From Neoroseomonas alkaliterrae (GTDB lineage Bacteria; Pseudomonadota; Alphaproteobacteria; Acetobacterales; Acetobacteraceae): a stretch of DNA of 64,000 nt. The first letter of the stretch is position 1, and every line of letters begins with the position of its first letter. The notes under the pieces were generated by a model. That model saw only the letters and a program-made list of their open reading frames with translations. It ran no database searches and had not been told where the DNA came from. Of the stretch, positions 17,053 through 25,480 are shown one piece after another. Where the stretch lies: positions 124,001-188,000 of the forward strand of contig NZ_JACIJE010000002.1 of assembly GCF_014199195.1 (NCBI RefSeq), in the 5' to 3' direction. The position numbers and the translations under genes were made by a program.

Positions 17053-19184
17053 CAGCGGCGGCCCCGGTCGCGTTCCATGGCGAGCAGCGCCGCCTCGACA
17101 TCCGCCTGCGTCGCGCGCGCGGCATGTTCGAGCACCTTGGAGATGGTCGGGCTCGCCTCGCCGCCCGTCACGCGGGCGACGGGCGCATCCAGCCAGTCGA
17201 AGAGCCACCGCTGCGCCGCGTCGGCGAACCAGCCGCCCCAGGAGGGACCCTGCGCGCCTTCCTCCACCACGATCAGCGCGCCGGTGCGCTTCACGCTCGC
17301 TTCCACCGTCGCCCAGTCGAGGCTCGCGCGGTCCAGCGTGCGCAGGTCGATCACCTCCGCGTCCGCCCCGGTCGCATCCGCGGCGGCGACGCATTGCGAC
17401 ACCATGTTGAGGTAGGTCGCGACCGTCACCGCCGATCCGCGCCGCACGGTCTTCGCGGACCCGATCGGGATGACGTAGTCCCAGTCGCCTTCCGGTGCCT
17501 CGCCCTCGCTCTGGTAGAGCGCGACATGCTCCAGCACGAGCACGGGGTCGTCGCAGGCCAGCGCCGCGTTCATCAGGCCCACATAGTCGTAGGGCGTGGA
17601 GGGTGCCACGATCCGCCAGCCCGGCGCGGTGGCGAAGATGCCGGCCGGGTCCATCGAATGCTGGCTGCCGTATCCGGTGCCGATCGCGACCTTGGTCCGC
17701 AGCACCAGCGGCGCCTTCGCCGTGCCGCCGAACATGTGCCGCGCCTTGGCCGCCTGGTTGAACACCTGGTCCGCCGCGACCCAGAGGAAGTCCGGGTACA
17801 TGAACTCGACCACGGGGCGGAAGCGGCCATCCATCGCCATGCCGCCGGCAAGCCCCATGAAGGCCGCCTCGGCGATCGGCGTGCCGAGGATGCGGCCGGG
17901 GAAGGCTTCCGCGAGGCCGCGCGTCGCGCCGTTGGTGCCGCCGCGCAGGCGGTGGATGTCCTCGCCCATGACGATGATGCGCGGGTCGGTCGCCATGCGG
18001 CGATGCATGACCTCCGAGACGCAGTCGATGAATTTGCGCGACACGATGCGGCCGCGGAACTCGGTGCGCATGCCGCGCAGTTCCGACAGGTCGCCGCGGA
18101 TGTGCTCGTCCTTCGTCGCCGGGTCGGGCCAGAGCGCAGGGCGGATACGGCGGGCATTGCCGGCGGGTTCGGTGAACTCCTCGACGATCTCGGCCATCGC
18201 GGCCTCGATCTCGGCGCGCATGCGCGTGGTCTCGGCCTGCGGGAGGCGCCTGCCGAGCGCGGAGATCGGGTCGCGCGCGCGCCAGGCGGCTTCCTCCTCC
18301 TTCGTGCGATAGCCGAAGGCGGAGCCGGGCAGCGGGCCGTTCTGGTGGAAGAAGCGGTAGCATTCCGCCTCGATCAGCGCGGGGCCTTTCCCGGCGCGGC
18401 ACAGCGCGACGGCCTGCTCCATCGCCAGTTTCACCGCCAGCGGATCCATCCCGTCCACCTGCCAGGACGGGATGCCGAAGCCCATGCCGCGGGCGGCGAG
18501 GCGCGTCTCCCGCGTGCTCTCCGCCACCGTGGTCGAGACGGCGTAGCCGTTGTTCTCGATGAAGAACACCATCGGCAGAGACCAGGCCGCGGCGAGGTTC
18601 ATCGTCTCCAGCGCCGCGCCGATATTGGTCGCGCCGTCGCCGAGGAAGGTCACGGCGACATTGTCCGTCCCCGCGAACTTCATCGCCGCCGCCGCGCCCG
18701 CGGCCAGCGGCACGCCGCCGCCGACGATGGCATTGGTCCCGAGGCATCCGGCTTCCGCCCAGCGCAGGTGCATCGAGCCGCCGCGCCCGCCCGACCAGCC
18801 GGGGGACAACCCCATGATCTCCGCCAGCGCCTGCCGCATCACGCCGCGCGCCTCGGGCGTCACCGCATCCGTCGCACCGACATGCCGCAACGCCTTCGCC
18901 AGGAACTGATGATGCCCGCGATGGCTGCCGTTGATCTGGTCGCCCGGCTTGAGCGCGAAGATCGCGCCCGTGGCGCCGCCTTCCTGGCCGATGGAGGAAT
19001 GCGCCGGGCCATGGACCAGCGTCTCGGAGGCAAGGCGCAGCACCGCTTCCTCGAAGGAGCGGATGGCCTGCATGGACCACCACATCGCGCGCGCCTCGGC
19101 GGGCGACAATGCGTCCCAGTCGGCCTCGGTCGCGCGCAGGCGCAGGCAGGGGGCGGAAGGCAGGATCGGTGTCGTGTCGGGCAT
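17052..19184 (-). CDS. Fused 2-oxoacid dehydrogenase E1 (alpha + beta) protein
   Basis: 710 residues combining both subunits of a ThDP-dependent E1. The alpha half (about 1-350) has HRGHHQFLAK, GGRGGSMHL and the ThDP motif GDGATN...NN (183-212). The beta half (about 370-700) begins VSRKFIDCVSEVMHRRM, with IIVMGEDIHRL, PIAEAAFMGLAGGMAMDG and VVEEGAQGPSWGGWFAD. Such enzymes decarboxylate 2-oxo acids and pass the acyl group to a lipoyl E2. No E2 or E3 gene is nearby, so it may share those of another complex or transfer the acyl group differently. The best-known relatives act on pyruvate/acetoin or branched-chain 2-oxo acids. It is translationally coupled to its downstream neighbour and lies 3 bp after the SDR gene. 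Confidence 0.85.
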   Translation of the reverse strand: MPDTTPILPSAPCLRLRATEADWDALSPAEARAMWWSMQAIRSFEEAVLRLASETLVHGPAHSSIGQEGGATGAIFALKPGDQINGSHRGHHQFLAKALRHVGATDAVTPEARGVMRQALAEIMGLSPGWSGGRGGSMHLRWAEAGCLGTNAIVGGGVPLAAGAAAAMKFAGTDNVAVTFLGDGATNIGAALETMNLAAAWSLPMVFFIENNGYAVSTTVAESTRETRLAARGMGFGIPSWQVDGMDPLAVKLAMEQAVALCRAGKGPALIEAECYRFFHQNGPLPGSAFGYRTKEEEAAWRARDPISALGRRLPQAETTRMRAEIEAAMAEIVEEFTEPAGNARRIRPALWPDPATKDEHIRGDLSELRGMRTEFRGRIVSRKFIDCVSEVMHRRMATDPRIIVMGEDIHRLRGGTNGATRGLAEAFPGRILGTPIAEAAFMGLAGGMAMDGRFRPVVEFMYPDFLWVAADQVFNQAAKARHMFGGTAKAPLVLRTKVAIGTGYGSQHSMDPAGIFATAPGWRIVAPSTPYDYVGLMNAALACDDPVLVLEHVALYQSEGEAPEGDWDYVIPIGSAKTVRRGSAVTVATYLNMVSQCVAAADATGADAEVIDLRTLDRASLDWATVEASVKRTGALIVVEEGAQGPSWGGWFADAAQRWLFDWLDAPVARVTGGEASPTISKVLEHAARATQADVEAALLAMERDRGRR

Positions 19185-19187
19185 GGG

Positions 19188-19940
19188 TCAGGGCGCGCCA
19201 TTGGCCGCCCAGCCGGCGTCCACCGGCAGGACGGCGCCGGTGATCGCGGATGCGGCGGGCGAGGCGAGGAAGCAGGCGAGCGCGGCGACTTCCCCGGGCT
19301 GCACGAGCCGCCGCAGCGGCGCGCGCGCGGTCAGCGCGGCGGCGTCGAGGCGGCCGCGCGCCACGAGGTCGCCGACCAGCGCCGTCTCGGTGTAGCCGGG
19401 CGCGAGCGCATTCACCCGCACCCCGCGCGGGCCCCATTCGCAGGCCAAGGACCGCGCGAGGTTCGCCACCGCCGCCTTGGTCGCGCAATAGGCCGCGCGC
19501 TCCGCCCCGCCGATGGTGCCGTAGAGCGAGGAGGTGAAGAGGATCAGCCCGGCGCCGTCGCGCAGCATGCGCCGCGCGGCCGCCTGCGCAGTCAGGAAGG
19601 CGCCGGTCAGGTTCACGTCCAGCGTGCGCCGCCAGTCCTCGACGGAAAGATCGAGCGTCGGCGTGTTCATCGCGAAGCCGGCATTGGCGAGCGCGACATC
19701 CACGCCGCCCCAGGCCTCGTCCATCGCGGCGAAGGCGGCCTCCACCTCCGCCGCCTCGGCGACCGAGCCGCGCAGGCACAGCCATCCCGCCGGCGCGTCG
19801 GGCACGGCGTCGCGGTCGAGGATGGCGACACGCGCGCCGCAGGCCGCGAAGGCATCGGCGACGGCGCGCCCGATGCCCCGCGCGCCGCCGGTCACGAGCA
19901 GCCGCGTGCCCGGCGGCGGGGAGGGCGGGATCAGGCTCAT
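19188..19940 (-). CDS. Short-chain dehydrogenase/reductase (SDR)
   Basis: A 250-residue classical SDR. The cofactor motif is LLVTGGARGIGRAVADAF, followed by ILDRDAVPD (Asp suggests NAD+), NAGFAMNT, ILFTSSLYGTIGG with the catalytic Ser, and AAYCATKAAVANL (YxxxK). The closing segment is ITGAVLPVDAGWAANG. It oxidises or reduces a hydroxyl/carbonyl group of unknown substrate. It lies 9 bp after the LivK-like gene and 3 bp before the fused E1 gene, so it may produce the 2-oxo acid used by E1 or process its product; that order is an inference. Confidence 0.85.
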   Translation of the reverse strand: MSLIPPSPPPGTRLLVTGGARGIGRAVADAFAACGARVAILDRDAVPDAPAGWLCLRGSVAEAAEVEAAFAAMDEAWGGVDVALANAGFAMNTPTLDLSVEDWRRTLDVNLTGAFLTAQAAARRMLRDGAGLILFTSSLYGTIGGAERAAYCATKAAVANLARSLACEWGPRGVRVNALAPGYTETALVGDLVARGRLDAAALTARAPLRRLVQPGEVAALACFLASPAASAITGAVLPVDAGWAANGAP

Positions 19941-19949
19941 GCGCGCGCC

Positions 19950-21173
19950 TCAGCCCGTGCCCATGCGCGGGCGCAGCGGCGCGACCGCGGCGAGCGCGGG
20001 GAAGACGGCGGCGATGCGCCCGTCCTGCCATTGCGAGAGGACCGGCAGGGCGCGGATGTTCTGCCCCTTCTCGTCGAAGCGCGCGCCCCAGCCCGCCGCG
20101 GTGCCGCCATCGGGGATGTCGGTCGCGAGCACCGCGGCGTGCAGGCGCTCGCGATCCGTCCCGCCGGCGCGATGGATGGCGTCCAGCGCGACGATGGCGC
20201 CGGCATAGTTGACCAGCGAATGGCCCGAGCGCGGATCCGCGCCGTGGCGCCGCTTGTAGGCCTCCTGGAAGGCTTGCGCGCCGGGGGCGAAGCGGTCGCC
20301 GACGGCGAGCGGCGTCACCTCGACGCTCAGCACGCCCTCGAAGGCCGGCCCGATCGCGCGGGCGGTGTCCGCGAGCGCATAGGCCGCGCCGGCGCCGATG
20401 ACGAGGCGCGGGCGCCAAGCTGCCTCCTCCATGGTGCGGAAGAAGGGGGCGATGTCGGAGCGGATGGCGGTGTGCAGCAGGATCTCGGCATTGGCCGCCC
20501 GCAGCCGCTGCAGGGCGGCGGCGAGGTCGGCCGGGCGCGTCGCGGCGGCGATGCGCTCGATGAGCTGCAGGCCGCGCGCGCGCAGCTCCGTCTCCTGCGC
20601 CTGCGCGATGGCCTGCCCGTCCATCGATTCCTCGTGCAGGATCGCGATGCGCAGCGCGCGGGCTTCCGCGCCGAGGGCGGGCGCGATGGCCTGCTCGATC
20701 GCCGTCGCGGTCACCATGCCGTAGCCGCTCGCGCGCGGGCCGGTGCGGAAGACGCTGCGGAAGCCGCGCTCGGTGACGGCATCGGCGACGGCGCCGAGTT
20801 CGAAATAGGGCACGGCCTGCAGCTCGGCCGCCTGCGTCGCCGCGACGGAGAGCGAGGAGGCCGCGGTGCCGAACACCACCGCCGCGCGCTCGGCCGTCAT
20901 CAGCCGGCGCACCTCGGCGGTCGCCTGCGCCTGGTCGCTCGCGTCGCCGCGGATCAGGCGAAGCGGACGCCCGGCCGCGCCGCCGGCCGCGTTGCGTTCC
21001 TCCACCGCGAGTTCGAGGCCGCGGAAGCTCTCGTCGCCGAGCAGGGCGAGGCCGCCCGAGAAGGGGAACAGCGCGCCGAGCCGGATCTCCTGCGCCTGCG
21101 CGCGCGCCACCGCCGGCGCCATGACGGCGCCGGCGAGCCCCGCGAGCAGCGGGCGGCGGCGGATGGCGCGCAT
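19950..21173 (-). CDS. LivK-type ABC importer substrate-binding protein
   Basis: 407 residues with signal peptide MRAIRRRPLLAGLAGAVMAPAVARAQ. The mature part starts EIRLGALFPFSGGLALLGDESFRGLELAVEERN, the branched-chain amino-acid binding-protein fold. LIRGDASDQAQATAEVRRLMTAERAAVVFGTAAS and LVNYAGAIVALDAIHRAGG follow. It captures a ligand for a LivHMGF importer, but no permease or ATPase gene is present in this window. It heads a minus-strand operon with an SDR, fused E1 and an AroE-like protein, so the ligand is plausibly the substrate of that pathway. The ribosome site AGGGAGAG precedes the ATG. Confidence 0.85.
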   Translation of the reverse strand: MRAIRRRPLLAGLAGAVMAPAVARAQAQEIRLGALFPFSGGLALLGDESFRGLELAVEERNAAGGAAGRPLRLIRGDASDQAQATAEVRRLMTAERAAVVFGTAASSLSVAATQAAELQAVPYFELGAVADAVTERGFRSVFRTGPRASGYGMVTATAIEQAIAPALGAEARALRIAILHEESMDGQAIAQAQETELRARGLQLIERIAAATRPADLAAALQRLRAANAEILLHTAIRSDIAPFFRTMEEAAWRPRLVIGAGAAYALADTARAIGPAFEGVLSVEVTPLAVGDRFAPGAQAFQEAYKRRHGADPRSGHSLVNYAGAIVALDAIHRAGGTDRERLHAAVLATDIPDGGTAAGWGARFDEKGQNIRALPVLSQWQDGRIAAVFPALAAVAPLRPRMGTG

Positions 21174-21311
21174 GCGGTGTCTCTCCCTCCCGGCGGTTCC
21201 GGCGGGCCGGGATGTTCCGCGCCCCGGGCCGCGCTGGCAAGCCCGTGCCAGCCTTGACGCGCGGCGCAAGCGGGAGGATTGCTCCGCCGCAGCATTCGGG
21301 AGGAGAACGCC

Positions 21312-22319
21312 ATGACAGCCCTGCCGCGGGAGATGACCTATATCGCGCATGGCGCGGGCGGCGGCGCCGAGGTCCTGGTGCCCGCGCGCGGCCCGGTTCC
21401 CGTTCCGCAGGCGGATGAGGTGCTGATCCGCGTCATGGTCGCGGGCGTGAACCGGCCCGATGTGCAGCAGCGCAGCGGCTCCTATCCGCCGCCGCCGGGC
21501 GCGAGTCCGATCATCGGCCTTGAATGCGCGGGCGAGGTGGTCGCGACCGGCGCGGCCGTGTCGCGCTACCGCGTCGGCGACCGGGTCTGCGCGCTGACCA
21601 ATGGCGGCGCCTATGCGGAATACTGCACGGCGCCCGAGGCGCAGGCGCTGCCCTGGCCGGCCGGCTACGATGCGACGCGCGCGGCCGCGCTGCCCGAGAC
21701 CTACTTCACCGTCTGGGCCAACCTCTTCGGCCATGGGCGGATGCAGGCGGGCGAGACGGTGCTGATCCATGGCGGCACCTCGGGCATCGGCGTCACCGCC
21801 ATTCAACTGGCGAAAGCCTTCGGCGCGCGCGTCTTCGCGACCGCTGGGACGGATGCGAAATGCGAGGCCTGCCGCCGCTTCGGCGCCGATGCCGCGATCA
21901 ACTACCGCACCCAGGACTTCGCCGAGGAGGTGAAGCGCCTGACCAAGGGCAAGGGCGTTGACGTCATCCTCGACATGGTCGGCGGGTCCTATTTCCAGCG
22001 CAACCTGCGCAGCCTCGGCTGGGACGGCCGCCTCGTGCTGATCGCCTTCCTCGGCGGGCATGTCGCGGACGAGGCGGACCTCCGCCCGATCATGCTGCGC
22101 CGCCTCACCGTCACGGGCAGCACGATGCGCCCGCGCAGCACGGCGCAGAAGGGCGCGATCGCCGCCGCGCTCGAGGAGAAGGTCTGGCCGCTGCTCGCGC
22201 GCGGGGAGTGCGGGCCGGAGATCTACCGCACCTTCCCCCTCGCCGAGGCCGCGGCGGCGCACCGTCTGATGGAAAGCAGCGAGCACATCGGCAAGATCAT
22301 GCTGAAGGTCGCCGACTGA
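21312..22319 (+). CDS. Zinc-independent NAD(P)H quinone oxidoreductase (PIG3/QOR-like MDR)
   Basis: A 335-residue medium-chain dehydrogenase without zinc ligands. The N-terminal GroES-like domain has VNRPDVQQRSGSYPPPPGASPIIGLECAGEV. The nucleotide site is VLIHGGTSGIGVTAIQLAKAFGARVFAT, typical of NADPH quinone oxidoreductases. The closing region is SSEHIGKIMLKV. It should reduce quinones or alpha,beta-unsaturated carbonyls. GGGAGGAG lies just before the chosen MTALPREM start. It is divergent from the LivK-like gene (138 bp between) and its stop is 1 bp from the next SDR start, so 21312-23819 looks like one operon. Confidence 0.87.
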   Translation: MTALPREMTYIAHGAGGGAEVLVPARGPVPVPQADEVLIRVMVAGVNRPDVQQRSGSYPPPPGASPIIGLECAGEVVATGAAVSRYRVGDRVCALTNGGAYAEYCTAPEAQALPWPAGYDATRAAALPETYFTVWANLFGHGRMQAGETVLIHGGTSGIGVTAIQLAKAFGARVFATAGTDAKCEACRRFGADAAINYRTQDFAEEVKRLTKGKGVDVILDMVGGSYFQRNLRSLGWDGRLVLIAFLGGHVADEADLRPIMLRRLTVTGSTMRPRSTAQKGAIAAALEEKVWPLLARGECGPEIYRTFPLAEAAAAHRLMESSEHIGKIMLKVAD

Positions 22320-22320
22320 G

Positions 22321-23058
22321 ATGGCGGCGGCGACCCATGCCGGGCGCGTCGCCGTCGTCACCGGCGCGGGGCGGGGCATCGGCGCGGCCATCGCCGCCGA
22401 ACTCGCCGCGCGCGGCGCCAGGGTCGCGGCGCTGGAGGCCGACCCGGCGCTTGCCGCCGCGGCCGGCGCCATCCTCTGCGACGTCGCCGACCGCGCCGCC
22501 GTGGACGCCGCCTGCGCGCGCGTGGAGGCGGAACTCGGCCCGGTGGACATCCTGGTCAACAACGCCGGCATCAGCCCCAAGCATGACGGCAAGGCCGCGC
22601 CGGTGCAGGAGATGGACCCGGCCGAATGGGACCGCGTGCTGGCGGTGAACCTGACCGGCGCGTGGAACCTGATCCGCCGCCTCAGCCCCGGCATGGTGGC
22701 GCGCAGGCGGGGCTGGATCGTCAACCAGTCCTCCATCGCCGGGAAGGCCTACACGCCGATCGTGGCCTGCCACTACGCGGCGACCAAGGCGGCGCTGATC
22801 GGGCTGACGCGCCACCTCGCGGGCGAACTCGGCCCGCACGGCATTACGGTCAATGCCGTCGCGCCGGGCCGCATCGCCACGCCGATGGTCGCCGCGGCGG
22901 GCGGGGCGACGAATGCGGCCGTGGTCGCCGAGACGCCGCTGCGCCGCCTCGGCACGCCGGAGGAGGTGGCGCGCGCCGTCTGCTTCCTGACGGGCCCGGA
23001 TGCGGCTTTCGTGACCGGCCAGACGCTCGATGTCGCCGGCGGCTGGATGATGACCTGA
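22321..23058 (+). CDS. Short-chain dehydrogenase/reductase (FabG-like)
   Basis: A 245-residue classical SDR. The cofactor site is VVTGAGRGIGAAIAAEL, then LVNNAGISPKHDG, VNQSSIAGKAYTP with the catalytic Ser, CHYAATKAALIGL (YxxxK) and VNAVAPGRIATPM. The C-terminus is VTGQTLDVAGGWMMT. The FabG-like pattern suggests reduction of a 3-oxoacyl or small ketone group, substrate unknown. The ATG follows the previous stop by a single base and there is no good ribosome site, so translation is probably coupled to the quinone oxidoreductase gene. Confidence 0.85.
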   Translation: MAAATHAGRVAVVTGAGRGIGAAIAAELAARGARVAALEADPALAAAAGAILCDVADRAAVDAACARVEAELGPVDILVNNAGISPKHDGKAAPVQEMDPAEWDRVLAVNLTGAWNLIRRLSPGMVARRRGWIVNQSSIAGKAYTPIVACHYAATKAALIGLTRHLAGELGPHGITVNAVAPGRIATPMVAAAGGATNAAVVAETPLRRLGTPEEVARAVCFLTGPDAAFVTGQTLDVAGGWMMT

Positions 23059-23078
23059 CGGGAAGGAGGGGGGCGGGC

Positions 23079-23819
23079 ATGTTCGACCTGAAGGACAAGG
23101 TGGCGCTGATCACCGGCGCGAATGGCGGGATCCCGCGCGCCACGGCGGCGCTGTTCCACCGGCTCGGCGCGCATCTGGTGCTGACCGACCTCGATCGCGC
23201 CGCGCTCGACGCCTTCGCCGCGGGCCTGCCCGCGGGCGGGCCGCGGGTGCTGACCGCGCGCGCCGACGTGACCGACCGCGCCGAGGTGGACGCCGCCGTC
23301 GCGCTGGCCGCGCGGGAGTTCGGCGGGCTCGACATCCTCGTCACCGGGGCGGGCCTTTATGTCGAGCGCGAGGTGCCGGCGATGACGGACGAGGAGTGGC
23401 GCCAGACTCTGGCCATCAACCTCGATGGCGTCTTCTACGCCTGCCGCGCCGCCATGCCGCTGCTGCGCGAGGGCGGGGCCATCGTCAACATCGCCTCCAT
23501 GGCGGGGCATCGCGGCTCGATCCGGCATGCGCATTACGCGGCGTGCAAGGGCGCGGTGCTGTCCTTCACGCGCTCCCTCGTGCACGAACTCAGCCCGCGC
23601 GGCATCCGCGCCAACTGCGTCTCGCCCGGCGTGATCGCGACGCCGATGACCGAGACGATCATGCGCGAGAACGGGGCCGCCCTGCTCGCAGCCACGCCGA
23701 TGAAGCGCTTCGGCACGCCGGAGGAGGTCGCCTCGGTGATCGCCTTCCTCGCCTCGGATGCCGCCTCCTACGTCACGGGCGAGACCGTCCAGATCAATGG
23801 CGGCGTCTACATGGGCTGA
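23079..23819 (+). CDS. Short-chain dehydrogenase/reductase with altered cofactor loop
   Basis: A 246-residue classical SDR. The cofactor motif reads ALITGANGGIPRATAALF: the last glycine of TGxxxGIG is Pro. The rest is intact: LVLTDLDRAAL (an acidic residue pointing to NAD+), VTGAGLYVE, VNIASMAGHRGS with Ser, HYAACKGAVLSF (YxxxK) and YVTGETVQINGGVYMG. It should still bind NAD(H), perhaps with altered affinity. It lies 20 bp after the preceding SDR with a strong GGAAGGAGG ribosome site and ends 7 bp before a small membrane-protein gene. Confidence 0.85.
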   Translation: MFDLKDKVALITGANGGIPRATAALFHRLGAHLVLTDLDRAALDAFAAGLPAGGPRVLTARADVTDRAEVDAAVALAAREFGGLDILVTGAGLYVEREVPAMTDEEWRQTLAINLDGVFYACRAAMPLLREGGAIVNIASMAGHRGSIRHAHYAACKGAVLSFTRSLVHELSPRGIRANCVSPGVIATPMTETIMRENGAALLAATPMKRFGTPEEVASVIAFLASDAASYVTGETVQINGGVYMG

Positions 23820-23826
23820 AGGGCGG

Positions 23827-24012
23827 ATGTTCATCGCCCTGCTGATCGCGGCGGCGCTGCTGGCGGTGCTGGTGACGCGGCTGCCGCATGGCGGCGGGCG
23901 CGCCTTCGCCGCCGGCGGCGCCGTGATCGCGCTGGCCGGTGCGGCGCTGGTGCTGCTCCGGCGGGGCCATCTGCCCGGGCATCGCCAGCGGCCCTGGCGC
24001 AGCCCGTCCTGA
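23827..24012 (+). CDS. Small two-helix membrane protein, unknown function
   Basis: 61 residues with two hydrophobic segments, FIALLIAAALLAVLVTRL (about 2-19) and AAGGAVIALAGAALVLL (about 28-44), and a basic C-terminal tail. GAAGGGCGG lies immediately upstream of the ATG and the gene is 7 bp after the SDR stop, which supports translation. No family was recognised. Composition alone could produce such a frame in GC-rich DNA, so confidence is moderate. Confidence 0.5.
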   Translation: MFIALLIAAALLAVLVTRLPHGGGRAFAAGGAVIALAGAALVLLRRGHLPGHRQRPWRSPS

Positions 24013-24031
24013 CCCTCTCCGCGGAGTTGCC

Positions 24032-25369
24032 GTGAACCTGCATCGCCTTCTTCTCGCCCGCGCCGCCGAGGGCCGACCGATCCGCATCGCGCAGATCGGC
24101 GCCGGCAAGTTCGGCTCGATGTTCCTCCACCAGGCCCGCATCACGGCGGGGATGCATGTGGCGGGCATCGCCGATCTCTCGATCCCGCGCGCCCGCGCCG
24201 CGCTGGCGCGCATCCACTGGCCCGAGGGATCCTTCGATGCCGCCAGCCTCGACGACGCCATCGCCTCCGGCGCCACGCATCTGACGCAGGATGCGATGGC
24301 GCTGATCGCCGACCCGCGCATCGAGGTGGTGGTGGAGTGCACCGGCCACCCCGAGGCCGGGCTGCGCCATGCCCGCGCCGCCATCGCGCACGGCAAGCAT
24401 GTGGTGATGGTCAATGTCGAGGCCGACGTGCTCGCCGGCCCGCTGCTCGCACGCGAGGCGGCGCGCGCGGGCGTCGTCTATTCCATGGCCTATGGCGACC
24501 AGCCCGCGCTGGTCTGTGAACTCGTGGACACGCTGCGCGCCGGCGGCTTCACCGTGATCGCGGCCGGCAAGGGCACGAAGTACCTGCCGCATTTCCACGC
24601 CAGCACCCCGGCCACGGTCTGGGGCCATTACGGCCTGAGCGAGGCCCAGGCGCAGGCGGGGGGCATGAACCCGCAGATGTTCAACTCCTTCCTCGACGGC
24701 ACCAAGTCGGGCATCGAGATGGCGGCCATCGCCAACGCCACCGGCCTCGCCCCGCCCGAGGACGGCCTCGCCTTCCCGCCTGCCGGCACCTCGGAACTGC
24801 CGAGCGTGCTGCGCCCGCACAACGAGGGCGGCATCCTGCCGCGCAAGGGGATGGTGGAGGTCGTCTCCTCCGTCCGGCGCGACGGGGCCGAGATCCCGGA
24901 CAATCTCCGCTGGGGCGTCTATGCGGTGTTCGAGGGCGAGACGGAGTATGCCCGCCGCTGCTTCACCGAATACGGCGTCGCGACCGATCCCTCCGGCCGC
25001 TACGCCGCGCTGTGGCGGCCCTACCACTTCATCGGGCTGGAGCTTGGCGTCTCGGTCGCCTCCGCCGCGCTGCGGCGCGAACCGACGGGCTGCGGCACCG
25101 AGTGGCGCGGCGACGTGGTCGCGGTGGCCAAGCGCCCGCTCAAGGCCGGCGAGGTGCTGGACGGCGAGGGCGGCGCCTGCGCCTGGGGCAAGTGCATTCC
25201 CGCCGCGCGGTCGCGCGCCCTCGATGCGCTGCCCATCGGGCTCGCCCACGGCATCCGGCTGAAGCGGGACGTGCCCGAGGGCGCCATCCTGACCACGGCC
25301 GATGCCGCGCCCGATCCGGCCGGCGATGCTGCGCGCATCCGGGCCGAGATGGTCGCGCTCTGCGCCTAG
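24032..25369 (+). CDS. NAD(P)-binding oxidoreductase with C-terminal SAF domain (homoserine-dehydrogenase-like)
   Basis: 445 residues from a GTG preceded by GCGGAG. The N-terminal Rossmann domain begins IRIAQIGAGKFGSMFLHQA, and VVVECTGHPEAGLRHARAAIAHGKHVVMVNVEADVLAGPLLA resembles homoserine dehydrogenase. The middle has AAGKGTKYLPHFH. The last 100 residues (VVAVAKRPLKAGEVLDGEGG...LKRDVPEGAILTTAD) form a SAF domain, as found in sialic-acid synthase and altronate dehydratase families. Members of this group act in sugar-acid or polyol breakdown, but none can be named here. It follows the SDRs and small membrane protein on the same strand. Confidence 0.8.
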   Translation: MNLHRLLLARAAEGRPIRIAQIGAGKFGSMFLHQARITAGMHVAGIADLSIPRARAALARIHWPEGSFDAASLDDAIASGATHLTQDAMALIADPRIEVVVECTGHPEAGLRHARAAIAHGKHVVMVNVEADVLAGPLLAREAARAGVVYSMAYGDQPALVCELVDTLRAGGFTVIAAGKGTKYLPHFHASTPATVWGHYGLSEAQAQAGGMNPQMFNSFLDGTKSGIEMAAIANATGLAPPEDGLAFPPAGTSELPSVLRPHNEGGILPRKGMVEVVSSVRRDGAEIPDNLRWGVYAVFEGETEYARRCFTEYGVATDPSGRYAALWRPYHFIGLELGVSVASAALRREPTGCGTEWRGDVVAVAKRPLKAGEVLDGEGGACAWGKCIPAARSRALDALPIGLAHGIRLKRDVPEGAILTTADAAPDPAGDAARIRAEMVALCA

Positions 25370-25480
25370 CCGCGGGCGGCGCGGGGCGGCTTTGCAAGAG
25401 CCGGCGCTTGGGGGGAAGATGCCGCCGAGAGCCGCGTCGCCACACGGTTCCTAGCATCATCGGGATCCGCGCCCCACGCC

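Noticed and set aside
16249-21240. Very long open frame across several genes on the minus strand
   Set aside because: Only its last 267 residues are a recognisable protein; the rest is low-complexity Arg/Ala-rich text antisense or out of frame to real genes, an effect of high GC.
21254-21282. TTGACG with a downstream GATTGC as promoter of the quinone oxidoreductase gene
   Set aside because: The -10 match is too poor at spacings of 16-18 bp, although TTGACG itself is a fair -35 box.
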